NCBI GenBank assembly: GCA_017408625.1
Contig: JAFQUG010000169.1
Span: 1 to 6,998, forward strand
Origin: Clostridia bacterium
GTDB taxonomy: Bacteria > Bacillota_A > Clostridia > Oscillospirales > CAG-272
Direction: 5' to 3'
DNA length: 6,998 nucleotides
This document shows positions 1 through 6,666 of the stretch, piece after piece. Below the pieces are notes generated by a model, which was given only the letters and a program-made list of their open reading frames with translations, was not told the origin of the DNA and made no database searches. Each line of letters starts with the position of its first letter. Position 1 is the stretch's first letter. Position numbers and translations under genes: made by a program.

Positions 1-1016
<1,016 letters not shown>

Positions 1017-1048
1017 TACCGAACGATTAGATTGCGTGAAACACTATC

Positions 1049-1079
1049 CGTAGGGGGCGACGTCCTCGACGCCCCGTCC
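1049..1079 (+). repeat. CGTAGGGGGCG interspersed repeat, copy A (hairpin-forming)
   Basis: This short GC-rich element begins CGTAGGGGGCGACGTC and ends CGACGCCCCG. GGGGCG (1054-1059) pairs with CGCCCC (1070-1075) around an inner CG/CG pair and a TCCT loop, giving a hairpin. It shares its leading CGTAGGGG with the element at 6711 and is an inverted partner of copy B. It sits just after ligA, so the RNA hairpin could help end or protect the ligA transcript, but there is no good T-run, so terminator function is only a guess. Confidence 0.65.
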
Positions 1080-1116
1080 TACTTTAACTAGCTTTTTACA
1101 ACTTTCATATTTCTTC

Positions 1117-1165
1117 GTACCTGCCCGGGGCGGTCGCCGCTTGCGGCATGACGTCGCCCCCTACC
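1117..1165 (-). repeat. CGTAGGGGGCG interspersed repeat, copy B (inverted relative to copy A)
   Basis: Read on the minus strand this begins GGTAGGGGGCGACGTC, matching copy A for 15 consecutive bases (1150-1164 against 1050-1064), and ends near CGACCGCCCCGGGCAG. Its interior holds a small GCCGC/GCGGC hairpin (1136-1147) that copy A lacks. The two copies face each other about 40 bases apart in the convergent gap between ligA and the amidase gene. Together they could fold as one long hairpin with a 15-bp terminal stem. Confidence 0.65.
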
Positions 1166-1221
1166 GACAGACGGTTTGCGCATCCACATGACTTTTGCAG
1201 TTTATGACATCGGACGCAGAA

Positions 1222-1785
1222 TCATACCCCCGTATAATTCTTGATCCCCTGATAGATCCCCTGCGCGAAAAGCCCGGGATTCTCGTTCATCAGTGCCGCG
1301 TCTCCGGGATTGGTGATAAAGCCGAGCTCCACGAGCACCGCGGGCATGGCGGTCTTGCGCAGCACGTAAAGCCCCGAGCGCACGAACGTGCCGCGATTGG
1401 GCAGCCCTGTGACGTCCGCAACACCCGCAACCACGTCCCGGGCCAGATCAAACGCCGCGCTCTCGCGCGCATAAACAAAGGCCTCGGTGCCCGTGGCAGA
1501 TGTGATCTCGGAGGCGTTGGTGTGCAGACTGATAAAATAATCGGCACCCCAGGCGTTTGCATCCTGCACTCTTGCCCGCAGACTGGAATTGAGTGAATTC
1601 CCCAGCTGCGTTTGCGCAGTCGGCCGCGACAGCCGCACCTCGTAATCGGGATCAGCCCGCAGCAGCTCCGCAAGCTCAATTCCGATACGGTAGGTGATAT
1701 TTTGCTCGCGCAGACCGTTTCCCTCCGCACCCGCGTTGGGATTGACGGGATTGTGCCCCTGATCTATGTAAATCTTGATCGCCAT
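1222..1785 (-). CDS. N-acetylmuramoyl-L-alanine amidase (Amidase_3), no signal peptide
   Basis: This predicted zinc amidase cuts the bond between N-acetylmuramic acid and L-alanine in peptidoglycan. The 187 residues are almost exactly one Amidase_3 catalytic domain: IDQGHNP gives His11, GLREQN gives Glu27, SLHTNA gives His88 (the expected zinc ligands), and VELGFITN gives Glu153, the expected catalytic glutamate. The ATG at 1785 has AAGGGGG upstream at good spacing. There is no signal peptide, membrane segment or wall-binding repeat, so the protein should stay in the cytoplasm unless released by lysis. Known signal-less relatives include the sporulation mother-cell lysis amidase CwlC of Bacillus and phage endolysins. 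No phage genes are visible nearby. It is divergent from rsmI with a 57-base gap. The family is secure; the biological role is inference. Confidence 0.93.
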   Translation of the reverse strand: MAIKIYIDQGHNPVNPNAGAEGNGLREQNITYRIGIELAELLRADPDYEVRLSRPTAQTQLGNSLNSSLRARVQDANAWGADYFISLHTNASEITSATGTEAFVYARESAAFDLARDVVAGVADVTGLPNRGTFVRSGLYVLRKTAMPAVLVELGFITNPGDAALMNENPGLFAQGIYQGIKNYTGV

Positions 1786-1813
1786 ATATTGCCCCCTTAC
1801 AAAGTTTTACTCT

Positions 1814-1842
1814 TATTCTATGACAATCGAAAGGAATTTGTG
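1814..1842 (-). promoter_or_regulatory. Possible SigK/SigE-like promoter for the amidase gene
   Basis: On the minus strand, CATAGAATA (1822 to 1814) fits the mother-cell sigma -10 pattern CATAnnnTA. A CACA (1842 to 1839) stands 16 bases upstream, where SigK promoters carry a short AC-containing -35. The implied start near 1806 would give a leader of about 20 bases containing the AAGGGGG site. No good sigma-A pair was found in the same gap. Such short motifs arise by chance, so this is tentative. Confidence 0.3.
1830..1835 (+). promoter_or_regulatory. Ribosome binding site choosing the rsmI start
   Basis: AAAGGA lies 7 bases before the ATG at 1843. It favours that start over the in-frame ATG at 1900, which begins at the conserved MLYLVATPIGN core but has only a poor purine stretch ahead. 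The frame is open further upstream, but that stretch lies opposite the amidase gene and lacks family similarity. Confidence 0.7.
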
Positions 1843-2745
1843 ATGAGTTCCATCAAATCAAACGAATACCGCGAGGAAAAGAACGCCATCGTGGGCGGCA
1901 TGCTGTATCTTGTCGCCACGCCCATCGGCAACCTTGCCGATCTTTCCGAGCGTGCCGTCAAGGTGCTCTCCGAAGTGGATTTTATCGCCGCCGAGGACAC
2001 GCGCAACACGCAAAAGCTACTCTCGATCCTGGGGATCTCCAAGCCCATGGTGTCTTATTTTGAGCACAACAAGCGCGAGCGAGGCGAGCAGATCATTGAA
2101 AGACTGCAAGCAGGCGAATCCTGCGCGCTGGTGACCGACGCGGGCACACCCGCCGTCTCCGACCCGGGAGCTGACCTTGTGGTGCTGTGCGCCGAGAGAG
2201 GCGTGAGCGTGACAAGCATTCCCGGCTGCTGCGCAGCCATCACAGCCCTCACGCTTTCCGCCCTGCCCACGGGTCGCTTTACCTTTGAAGGCTTTCTTTC
2301 CACAAACAAAGCCGAGCGTCGCGAGCACCTGGACGACTTAAAGCAGGAAAAACGCACCATGATCCTGCACGAAGCACCGCACAAGCTGCGCACCACGCTG
2401 CAGGATCTTGCCGCTGCCTTTGGCAAAGACCGCCGCATTTCCCTGTGCCGCGAGCTGACCAAGCTCAACGAGGAGGTCGTGCGCACCACGCTTGGGGGCG
2501 CGATCGAGCTTTACGAGCAAAAAGAGCCGCGCGGTGAATACGTGCTGGTCATTGAGGGAATCACCCAAGACCGTGCGCAAGAGGGTGCGTTCTGGCAGAA
2601 TATGACCGTGCCCGAGCACGTGCAATTCCACGTGAACGCAGGCATGAGTCAAAAGGACGCCATCAAGGCTGCCGCCCGTGAGCGCGGCGTGCACAAAAAC
2701 GAGGTCTACTCGCAGATGGTGGAGCAGAAAAATTCCGCAAAGTGA
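1843..2745 (+). CDS. rsmI: 16S rRNA (cytidine(1402)-2'-O)-methyltransferase RsmI
   Basis: RsmI transfers a methyl group from S-adenosylmethionine to the 2'-oxygen of C1402 in the 16S rRNA decoding centre, working with RsmH to tune the P site. The 300-residue product has the tetrapyrrole-methylase fold in order: LYLVATPIGNLADLSERA at 21-38, AEDTRNTQKLL at 50-60, VTDAGTPAVSDPG at 97-109, SIPGCCAAITAL at 125-136, LPTGRFTFEGFL at 141-152, LHEAPHKL at 175-182 and CRELTKLNEE at 202-211, then the usual short C-terminal domain (SQKDAIKAAARERG at 269-282). About 19 residues precede the conserved core, so it is slightly longer than many relatives. The PGCC segment replaces the more usual PGP-plus-small-residue. 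It stands alone, divergent from the amidase and about 170 bases before asd. No clear promoter was found; it must lie in or near the amidase 5' end. Confidence 0.96.
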   Translation: MSSIKSNEYREEKNAIVGGMLYLVATPIGNLADLSERAVKVLSEVDFIAAEDTRNTQKLLSILGISKPMVSYFEHNKRERGEQIIERLQAGESCALVTDAGTPAVSDPGADLVVLCAERGVSVTSIPGCCAAITALTLSALPTGRFTFEGFLSTNKAERREHLDDLKQEKRTMILHEAPHKLRTTLQDLAAAFGKDRRISLCRELTKLNEEVVRTTLGGAIELYEQKEPRGEYVLVIEGITQDRAQEGAFWQNMTVPEHVQFHVNAGMSQKDAIKAAARERGVHKNEVYSQMVEQKNSAK

Positions 2746-2761
2746 AATTTTTCATTGTTTA

Positions 2762-2854
2762 ATTGCACAAAATCCCCATCATACCCAATGTTATCCCAAA
2801 CTTATTGCACAATTTTGCAGTTTATATAATTTTTCTTGCAAAAAACTGTTGCAC
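2762..2854 (+). repeat. Three spaced TTGCAC words upstream of asd
   Basis: ATTGCACAA occurs at 2762-2770 and again at 2804-2812, and TTGCAC recurs at 2849-2854, where it is the -35 of the asd promoter. The spacing is 42 and 44 bases, about four helical turns each. The second copy precedes a TATAAT at 2825-2830 but only 14 bases away, too close for a normal promoter. They could be regulator sites or chance in an AT-rich gap; apart from them I see nothing else in 2746-2848. Confidence 0.3.
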
Positions 2855-2877
2855 TCGGGGCACTTGTGTGATATGAT
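2849..2877 (+). promoter_or_regulatory. Sigma-A promoter of asd
   Basis: TTGCAC (2849-2854) and TATGAT (2872-2877) are separated by 17 bases, with TGA just before the -10 as an extended -10 element. An AT-rich stretch lies directly upstream (2821-2848) and may act as an UP element. The start near 2884 gives a leader of about 33 bases, too short for a lysine riboswitch or a T-box, so control by such a leader is unlikely here. Confidence 0.8.
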
Positions 2878-2916
2878 ATTAGTATATTTCAGTCCTACCA
2901 AACAGGAGTCTACGTT

Positions 2917-3870
2917 ATGGAAAAATGTAAAGTCGGCGTCATTGGCGCAACAGGTATGGTTGGTCAGCGTTTTCTGACCCTGCTTGAAAATCACCCTTAT
3001 TTTGAAGTCACCGCTCTGGTCGCATCTCCCCGCAACGCGGGCAAAACTTACGAGCAGGCTTTGGACGGCAGATGGAAGATGACCACTCCCCTGCCCGAAA
3101 AATACAAGAATATGATCATCATCAGCTCCGAGGACATTGAAACGGTCAAGAGCCTTGTTTCGTTTGTGTTCTGTGCGGTCAACATGAAAAAGGATGAGGT
3201 CAAGGCGCTGGAAGAGGCTTACGCCAAGGCCGAGATCCCGGTCGTCTCCAACAACAGCGCACACCGCTGGACGCCCGACGTGCCCATGATCATTCCCGAG
3301 GTCAACGCAGACCATCTGGAGGTCATTGAAGCACAGAAAAAGAGACTTGGCACCAAGCGCGGCTTTATCGCGGTCAAGCCCAACTGCTCGATCCAGGGCT
3401 ACGTGCCCGCTCTGACCGCCTTGAAGGATTTCGGCATCAAGGAAATGGTGGTCACCACCTATCAGGCAATCTCGGGCGCAGGCAAAACCTTCAACGAGTG
3501 GCCCGAAATGATCGACAACATCATTCCCTTCATCGGTGGCGAGGAAGAAAAATCCGAGCAGGAGCCCCTGCGCATCTGGGGTAAGGTGGAAAACGGCGAG
3601 ATCGTCAAGGCAGAAGGCCCCGTGATCACCTCGCAGTGCATCCGCGTGCCCGTGACCGACGGCCATATGGCTGCTGTGTTTGTCAAGTTTGAAAACAAAC
3701 CTGACAAGGACGTCATCCTGGAGCGTTGGAAGAGCTTCTCCGGCAAGCCCCAGGAGCTGGGATTGCCCAGTGCACCCGCACAGTTCATTACCTACATGGA
3801 AGAGGACAACCGTCCGCAGACCAAGCTGGACCGTGATATTTACGGCGGCATGGGCGTCACGGTCGGCTGA
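2917..3870 (+). CDS. asd: Aspartate-semialdehyde dehydrogenase, cut short by an in-frame TGA
   Basis: Asd reduces L-aspartyl-4-phosphate with NADPH to L-aspartate-4-semialdehyde, the branch point to lysine and diaminopimelate, threonine and methionine. The ATG at 2917 follows AGGAG (2904-2908) by 8 bases. The reading frame gives 317 residues: Rossmann motif GATGMVGQRF at 10-19, catalytic Cys157 in KPNCSIQG, Gln183 in TYQAISGAG, the segment DNIIPFIGGEEEK at 200-212, and Arg243 and His250 in RVPVTDGH. These match the fungal/archaeal-type branch rather than the common E. coli type. That branch usually has about 355-360 residues and continues VGR(L/I)RED; here the arginine codon is TGA, one C-to-T change from CGA. 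The frame then continues with good family sequence to 3993. As written, the product lacks the last 41 residues, so it is either inactive, rescued by readthrough, or a sequence error. Confidence 0.95.
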   Translation: MEKCKVGVIGATGMVGQRFLTLLENHPYFEVTALVASPRNAGKTYEQALDGRWKMTTPLPEKYKNMIIISSEDIETVKSLVSFVFCAVNMKKDEVKALEEAYAKAEIPVVSNNSAHRWTPDVPMIIPEVNADHLEVIEAQKKRLGTKRGFIAVKPNCSIQGYVPALTALKDFGIKEMVVTTYQAISGAGKTFNEWPEMIDNIIPFIGGEEEKSEQEPLRIWGKVENGEIVKAEGPVITSQCIRVPVTDGHMAAVFVKFENKPDKDVILERWKSFSGKPQELGLPSAPAQFITYMEEDNRPQTKLDRDIYGGMGVTVG

Positions 3871-3993
3871 CTGCGCGAGGACACCATTTACGACTACAAG
3901 TTCGTGGCCCTTGCCCACAACACGCTGCGCGGCGCAGCAGGCGGCGCGCTGCTGAGCGCAGAGCTGCTTTATAAGCTGGGGTATTTTGATTAA
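3868..3993 (+). pseudogene. asd: In-frame continuation of asd after the TGA (C-terminal 40 codons)
   Basis: After the TGA at 3868-3870 the same frame reads [18 protein letters not shown], then [20 protein letters not shown], ending at TAA 3991-3993. This is the expected C-terminal tail of the fungal/archaeal-type Asd family, including the (S/A)HNT...GAAG segment that I understand lies near the NADP site. With the TGA decoded, the full protein would be 358 residues, the normal length. The tail has no start codon or ribosome binding site of its own. Its clean frame and intact motifs suggest the stop is very recent, an assembly error, or tolerated through readthrough. A strong terminator follows within 14 bases of the TAA, so the original gene end is clearly 3993. 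Confidence 0.9.
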
Positions 3994-4006
3994 ATTTCGC
4001 AAAAGT

Positions 4007-4039
4007 AAAGGACAGAGGTACATAATACCTCTGTCCTTT
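4007..4039. terminator. Bidirectional intrinsic terminator between asd and the XRE gene
   Basis: AAAGGACAGAGGTA (4007-4020) pairs perfectly with TACCTCTGTCCTTT (4026-4039) around a CATAA loop: a 14-bp stem. On the plus strand it ends in TTTTGTT; on the minus strand the stem is followed by ACTTTTGCG. It lies 14 bases after the full-length asd stop (3993) and 3 bases beyond the stop of the minus-strand XRE gene (4042), so it can end both convergent transcripts. Confidence 0.88.
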
Positions 4040-4041
4040 TG

Positions 4042-4251
4042 TTATACAAGATCCTTAAACATTAAATCATCCATACTTACACCCAATTTCATGGCAATCA
4101 ATAGTACTGTCCGAATATCCGGTACTGCCGCCCCTCTTTCCCATTTTGAGACTGCTTGAGGTGTGACATGCAGCATATTTGCCAACCGGGCTTGTGTCAT
4201 CCTCTGCTCCTGCCGCAGGCTGCGAATATTTCGCGCGAAACGGCTCAGCAT
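4042..4251 (-). CDS. Small XRE-family helix-turn-helix regulator
   Basis: This 69-residue protein is essentially one Cro/C1-type DNA-binding domain. The helix-turn-helix spans about 18-40: MTQARLANMLHVTPQAVSKW, with VTPQAVSKWERG as the recognition helix and following turn. The C-terminal PDIRTVLLIAMKLGVSMDDL is the usual closing pair of helices. No effector or dimerisation domain is attached. I choose the ATG at 4251 because it overlaps the AraC-type gene's stop (ATGCTGA, 7 bases shared), a layout typical of translational coupling; a TTG at 4272 would add seven residues (MASDRKE) with no better ribosome binding site. It is probably co-transcribed with the AraC-type gene and ends at the 4007-4039 terminator. 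It may repress its own cassette or a distant target; no target site is identifiable. Confidence 0.85.
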   Translation of the reverse strand: MLSRFARNIRSLRQEQRMTQARLANMLHVTPQAVSKWERGAAVPDIRTVLLIAMKLGVSMDDLMFKDLV

Positions 4252-5147
4252 TTCTTTTCGATCGGAAGCCAAAGCTCACAGTATCTTTGGTGTTGCATCT
4301 CGCCTTCATACCAATGCGTAAGCAATAACTCCGGTGCATTGGCAAGCTGATATCCAGAGCTTGGCAACCATTCACTCACGATTCTCTTTCGCAAATCCAA
4401 AAAGACTGCCGTAGGAAATCTGCATCGCTCGGTTTCAAAAATTGCATACGTGCCTTTTGGAATGGTGACGTTTTCAAAATACTTTGCGCATTCTTCACCA
4501 AGTATGCCTCTCTTATTCAAATTGTTGCGACAGTATTCGTTGAGTTGACTTGCAATATAGAAATCATAGCCGTCATCATCAATATTGGTGACTATATCAA
4601 ACGTATTGACCACGTCTCCGGAAAGCCCCTGAAGGATATACTGTAGGGGTCTTGTAGTAACGTACATTTCTTCCTCTTGCTTAAAGCGTTCACCCGGAAC
4701 ACCAGTAAAGCGACGCTTATACCCGGTCAAAATCATTTGTTCTTTTTCTTCAATTCTGTAATTCATGACACTACCGCCTTCCAATGATATTTTGATAGAC
4801 AGGCGAGAAAAGGATTTGAGCGTTTTTCCGTTCGTACGCGCTTCGGACGGCGACATACCGTGAAACGCGCGAAATGCCTTGGCAAAGCTATCCGGGCTAT
4901 CATATCCATATTTCAAGGCCACGTCAATGACCTTTTCCTTGCCATCTGCAAGCTCAGCGCCTGCTAGCGACAAGCGACGCATACGAATGTACTCGCCAAG
5001 CGTATAGCCGCAGAGGATACTGAACACTCTTGCAAAGTGATAACTTGATGAAAAGCTCTCTGCAGCGACCTTTTCATAGTCAATTTCCTCGGTCAGATGC
5101 ACCTCAATGTAGTCAATTGCCCGTTGCATTCCCACGATCCAATCCAT
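4245..5147 (-). CDS. AraC-family transcriptional regulator with C-terminal GyrI-like effector domain
   Basis: The 300-residue product has two parts. Residues about 5-105 are an AraC DNA-binding domain with two helix-turn-helix units: YEKVAAESFSSSYHFARVFS at 24-43, and VIDVALKYGYDSPDSFAKAF at 73-92 followed by the family signature RAFHGMSPSEAR. Residues about 128-297 (from MNYRIEEKEQMILTGYKRRF) form a GyrI-like / AraC effector-binding domain, ending in HWYEGEMQHQRYCELWLPI. This is the Rob/SoxS-like DNA-binding domain fused to a BmrR-type ligand pocket, often tied to multidrug or small-molecule sensing. The ATG at 5147 is preceded by GGGAGGG at good spacing; an upstream ATG at 5189 lacks one and overlaps the likely promoter. 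GC is visibly lower than in neighbouring genes, hinting at separate ancestry. No transporter or other obvious target gene is in the window. Confidence 0.92.
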   Translation of the reverse strand: MDWIVGMQRAIDYIEVHLTEEIDYEKVAAESFSSSYHFARVFSILCGYTLGEYIRMRRLSLAGAELADGKEKVIDVALKYGYDSPDSFAKAFRAFHGMSPSEARTNGKTLKSFSRLSIKISLEGGSVMNYRIEEKEQMILTGYKRRFTGVPGERFKQEEEMYVTTRPLQYILQGLSGDVVNTFDIVTNIDDDGYDFYIASQLNEYCRNNLNKRGILGEECAKYFENVTIPKGTYAIFETERCRFPTAVFLDLRKRIVSEWLPSSGYQLANAPELLLTHWYEGEMQHQRYCELWLPIEKKC

Positions 5148-5156
5148 CTCTTTGTC

Positions 5157-5161
5157 CCTCC
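5157..5161 (-). promoter_or_regulatory. Ribosome binding site fixing the AraC-type start
   Basis: On the minus strand GGAGG within TGGGAGGGACAAAGAG lies 9 bases before the ATG at 5147. The alternative in-frame ATG at 5189 has no comparable site, which decides for the 300-residue form. Confidence 0.75.
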
Positions 5162-5172
5162 CATCCGGCAAT

Positions 5173-5183
5173 ATTCTATCATA
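5173..5183 (-). promoter_or_regulatory. Likely promoter -10 region of the AraC/XRE pair
   Basis: The minus strand reads TATGATAGAAT here. Either TATGAT (5183 to 5178) or the extended -10 TGATAGAAT (5181 to 5173) could serve. No good -35 exists at 17 bases, since that position falls in the terminator hairpin of the preceding unit. The start would fall at about 5166-5171, just ahead of the ribosome binding site. Weak or activator-dependent transcription, for example autoactivation, would fit. Confidence 0.4.
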
Positions 5184-5196
5184 AACCATAAGAAAA

Positions 5197-5229
5197 ATCC
5201 CGACATTTTCTGCGCTTCGATGTCGGGAT
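5197..5229 (-). terminator. Intrinsic terminator after the HAD phosphatase gene
   Basis: On the minus strand ATCCCGACAT (5229 to 5220) pairs perfectly with ATGTCGGGAT (5206 to 5197) across a 13-base loop, followed at once by TTTTTCTT (5197 to 5190). It lies 36 bases past the HAD stop at 5265 and should end the CBM9-like/HAD transcript before the AraC/XRE pair begins. Confidence 0.85.
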
Positions 5230-5264
5230 CTTTCATTTGTACAGGCCGCCGTAGCACCAACCTT

Positions 5265-6017
5265 TTATAAATATTCCTCAATCAACGCCGCCACGCTCCT
5301 TGTGGTACGGCTGACGCGCTCGAGCACCACGGGCATGGCACTTTGCATGGCATAGCCGCAAAAATCGGGGGCGAGAAGCATATCCAGATCGTTCTCACCG
5401 TCGCCCACGGTCAGGATGATCTCGGGCTCAATCTCGCGACACGCGCACAGACAGCGAATGCCGTTTGCTTTATTGGTACCTACCGGGACAAAATCAATGC
5501 CCTGCGGACTTGGCATCAAGCCCTTGATCCGCCCCGGAAACATGGCCTCGCAGGCATCCCTTACAGCCAAAGCATGCTCCGGACAGGTGTAATAGCCCGA
5601 AACCTGATATATACGGTCCACACGCACCTGGTCAATCATCAACACAGTCTCGTCCGCACGAATATCGCTGTCAGCCAAGGCAGATACACTGCCCCAATCA
5701 TACGAAGCGGACACGTAATGCGCTTCATACCGATGAATCTCGTGCAACAGCGTCTTGGCCATGCGTGGAGAAACACAGGACTTTCCTACAGCGTTTCCCT
5801 CGGTGTCTGTCATGACTGCACCGTTACAACCCACCAAAAAGTCATAAGGCACAGCATCCTTGTCCATAAACTTTTTCAAAGAGCCAAGGTTTCTGCCGCT
5901 GACCATGCCGAACAAATTGCCTGCGGCACGCCATTTTTGAATGGCATCCATATTTTCTTTACTGACCGTTCCGCCCACGTTGAGCGTACCGTCATAATCG
6001 CATGCCAAGATCTTCAT
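5265..6017 (-). CDS. HAD-superfamily Cof-type (class IIB) phosphatase
   Basis: This soluble 250-residue enzyme belongs to the Cof/YidA-like group of haloacid dehalogenase phosphatases, which hydrolyse phosphate esters such as sugar phosphates. All four motifs are present: motif I DYDGTL with nucleophile Asp7 and acid/base Asp9; motif II MVSGRN with Ser40; motif III Lys183 in GTNKANGIR; motif IV GDGENDLDM with Asp206 and Asp210 for magnesium. The C2-type cap lies between about 80 and 180. The length is a little under the usual 265-275. The ATG at 6017 overlaps the upstream TGA by one base (TGATG), so translation is probably coupled to the CBM9-like gene. A terminator follows at 5197-5229. The substrate cannot be read from sequence; the neighbour's predicted sugar-binding fold makes a sugar phosphate a reasonable guess, not a demonstrated one. 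Confidence 0.92.
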   Translation of the reverse strand: MKILACDYDGTLNVGGTVSKENMDAIQKWRAAGNLFGMVSGRNLGSLKKFMDKDAVPYDFLVGCNGAVMTDTEGNAVGKSCVSPRMAKTLLHEIHRYEAHYVSASYDWGSVSALADSDIRADETVLMIDQVRVDRIYQVSGYYTCPEHALAVRDACEAMFPGRIKGLMPSPQGIDFVPVGTNKANGIRCLCACREIEPEIILTVGDGENDLDMLLAPDFCGYAMQSAMPVVLERVSRTTRSVAALIEEYL

Positions 6018-6631
6018 CAGTCAATTACCAGAGCTCCAAAGTATTCGGGACGGTGAAAATCGGGGGTTTTGGTCTTCACGCGATTCCACGAGCCGTAATG
6101 CGCCACCTCCGTCTCGTCACCGCACTTATAAAAGTTGCCGCGGAAGGCATATCCGGGCACGAATTGCTCGGCGCGGATACCGTAAACCGCATCCAGGATC
6201 GAAAACGGAATCTCTGCCACAACGCCCCATTCCTCATCGGTTGCAAAAGGCGTAACGGTGGGAAGCTTGCCGCCCGTCAGATTGATCAACGGCGTGCGGT
6301 TCTCTCTTCCCACGCCGCAAAAGGATAGCAGCGTGCCCTTGGCATTCATTTCCATATTGATATACCTGCTCGATTCGTGATCGAAGATTGCAAAGAATTC
6401 CAGGCAGGAATCGGTATAGACGGGCTGGTTATGCTCCTCATACACCGCGCGGGGATTGGTCTCCTTGCACGTCATGCGTAAAACAAAGCCAAAGGACGGG
6501 ATCATGATCATCTGTCCGTAGGCCAGCGGCATATATTCCTTGCTCCATGCATACTGATCGATCAGCGCGCGCGGCACGTCCGACCAATCCTCGGGCATTT
6601 TGGCGTATGTATATACTTTGTATTCTTGCAT
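6017..6631 (-). CDS. Carbohydrate-binding family 9-like (DOMON-like) protein
   Basis: The 204-residue product resembles the CBM9-like beta-sandwich domain found free-standing or attached to bacterial xylanases and related enzymes. Recognisable points are VYTDSCLEFFAIF at 71-83, YINMEMNAKGTLL at 90-102, WGVVAEIPFSIL at 135-146, GNFYKCGDE at 165-173, and the closing SWNRVKTKTPDFHRPEYFGA at 181-200, typical of this family. It has no signal peptide, membrane segment or attached catalytic domain, so it looks cytoplasmic, which is odd for a domain best known from secreted enzymes. I choose the ATG at 6631 because GGAGG (6641 to 6637) precedes it; the TTG at 6643 would place that site inside the gene. 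It is the first gene of a unit with the HAD phosphatase, driven by the 6667-6695 promoter. Ligand and role are unknown; the family call rests on recognised motifs only. Confidence 0.75.
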   Translation of the reverse strand: MQEYKVYTYAKMPEDWSDVPRALIDQYAWSKEYMPLAYGQMIMIPSFGFVLRMTCKETNPRAVYEEHNQPVYTDSCLEFFAIFDHESSRYINMEMNAKGTLLSFCGVGRENRTPLINLTGGKLPTVTPFATDEEWGVVAEIPFSILDAVYGIRAEQFVPGYAFRGNFYKCGDETEVAHYGSWNRVKTKTPDFHRPEYFGALVID

Positions 6632-6636
6632 ATGAA

Positions 6637-6641
6637 CCTCC
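6637..6641 (-). promoter_or_regulatory. Ribosome binding site fixing the CBM9-like start
   Basis: On the minus strand TTTTGGAGGTTCATATG places GGAGG five bases before the ATG at 6631. The alternative TTG start at 6643 overlaps this site and is therefore unlikely. Confidence 0.85.
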
Positions 6642-6666
6642 AAAACACAGCTCGTATTCTGTTTTT

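Noticed and set aside
1193..1205. 13-base word TTTTGCAGTTTAT also present at 2813-2825
   Set aside because: Two AT-rich matches without shared flanks or context; chance is the simplest explanation.
1195..1596. A 133-codon plus-strand open frame opposite the amidase gene
   Set aside because: The amidase on the other strand has all catalytic residues and a good ribosome binding site; this frame has neither.
2727..2753. Hairpin GAAAAATT/AATTTTTC at the end of rsmI as a terminator
   Set aside because: The 8-bp stem is almost all A-T with an 11-base loop, begins inside the coding region and lacks a GC core, so it is too weak to call.
2884..2916. Lysine riboswitch or T-box in the asd leader
   Set aside because: The leader from the predicted start is only about 33 bases, too short for either structure.
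3868..3870. Selenocysteine or genetic-code reassignment at the asd TGA
   Set aside because: The family residue is arginine, not cysteine; no SECIS-like hairpin stands out just after the stop; and several neighbouring genes use TGA as their normal stop.
2791..4023. A 410-codon open frame on the minus strand opposite asd
   Set aside because: It mirrors asd and crosses its promoter and terminator, has no ribosome binding site of note, and its product is low-complexity and resembles no family; it is a shadow of GC-rich coding sequence.
5343..6056. A 237-codon plus-strand open frame opposite the HAD gene
   Set aside because: It lies antisense to a gene with all HAD motifs and shows no family similarity or good start signals.
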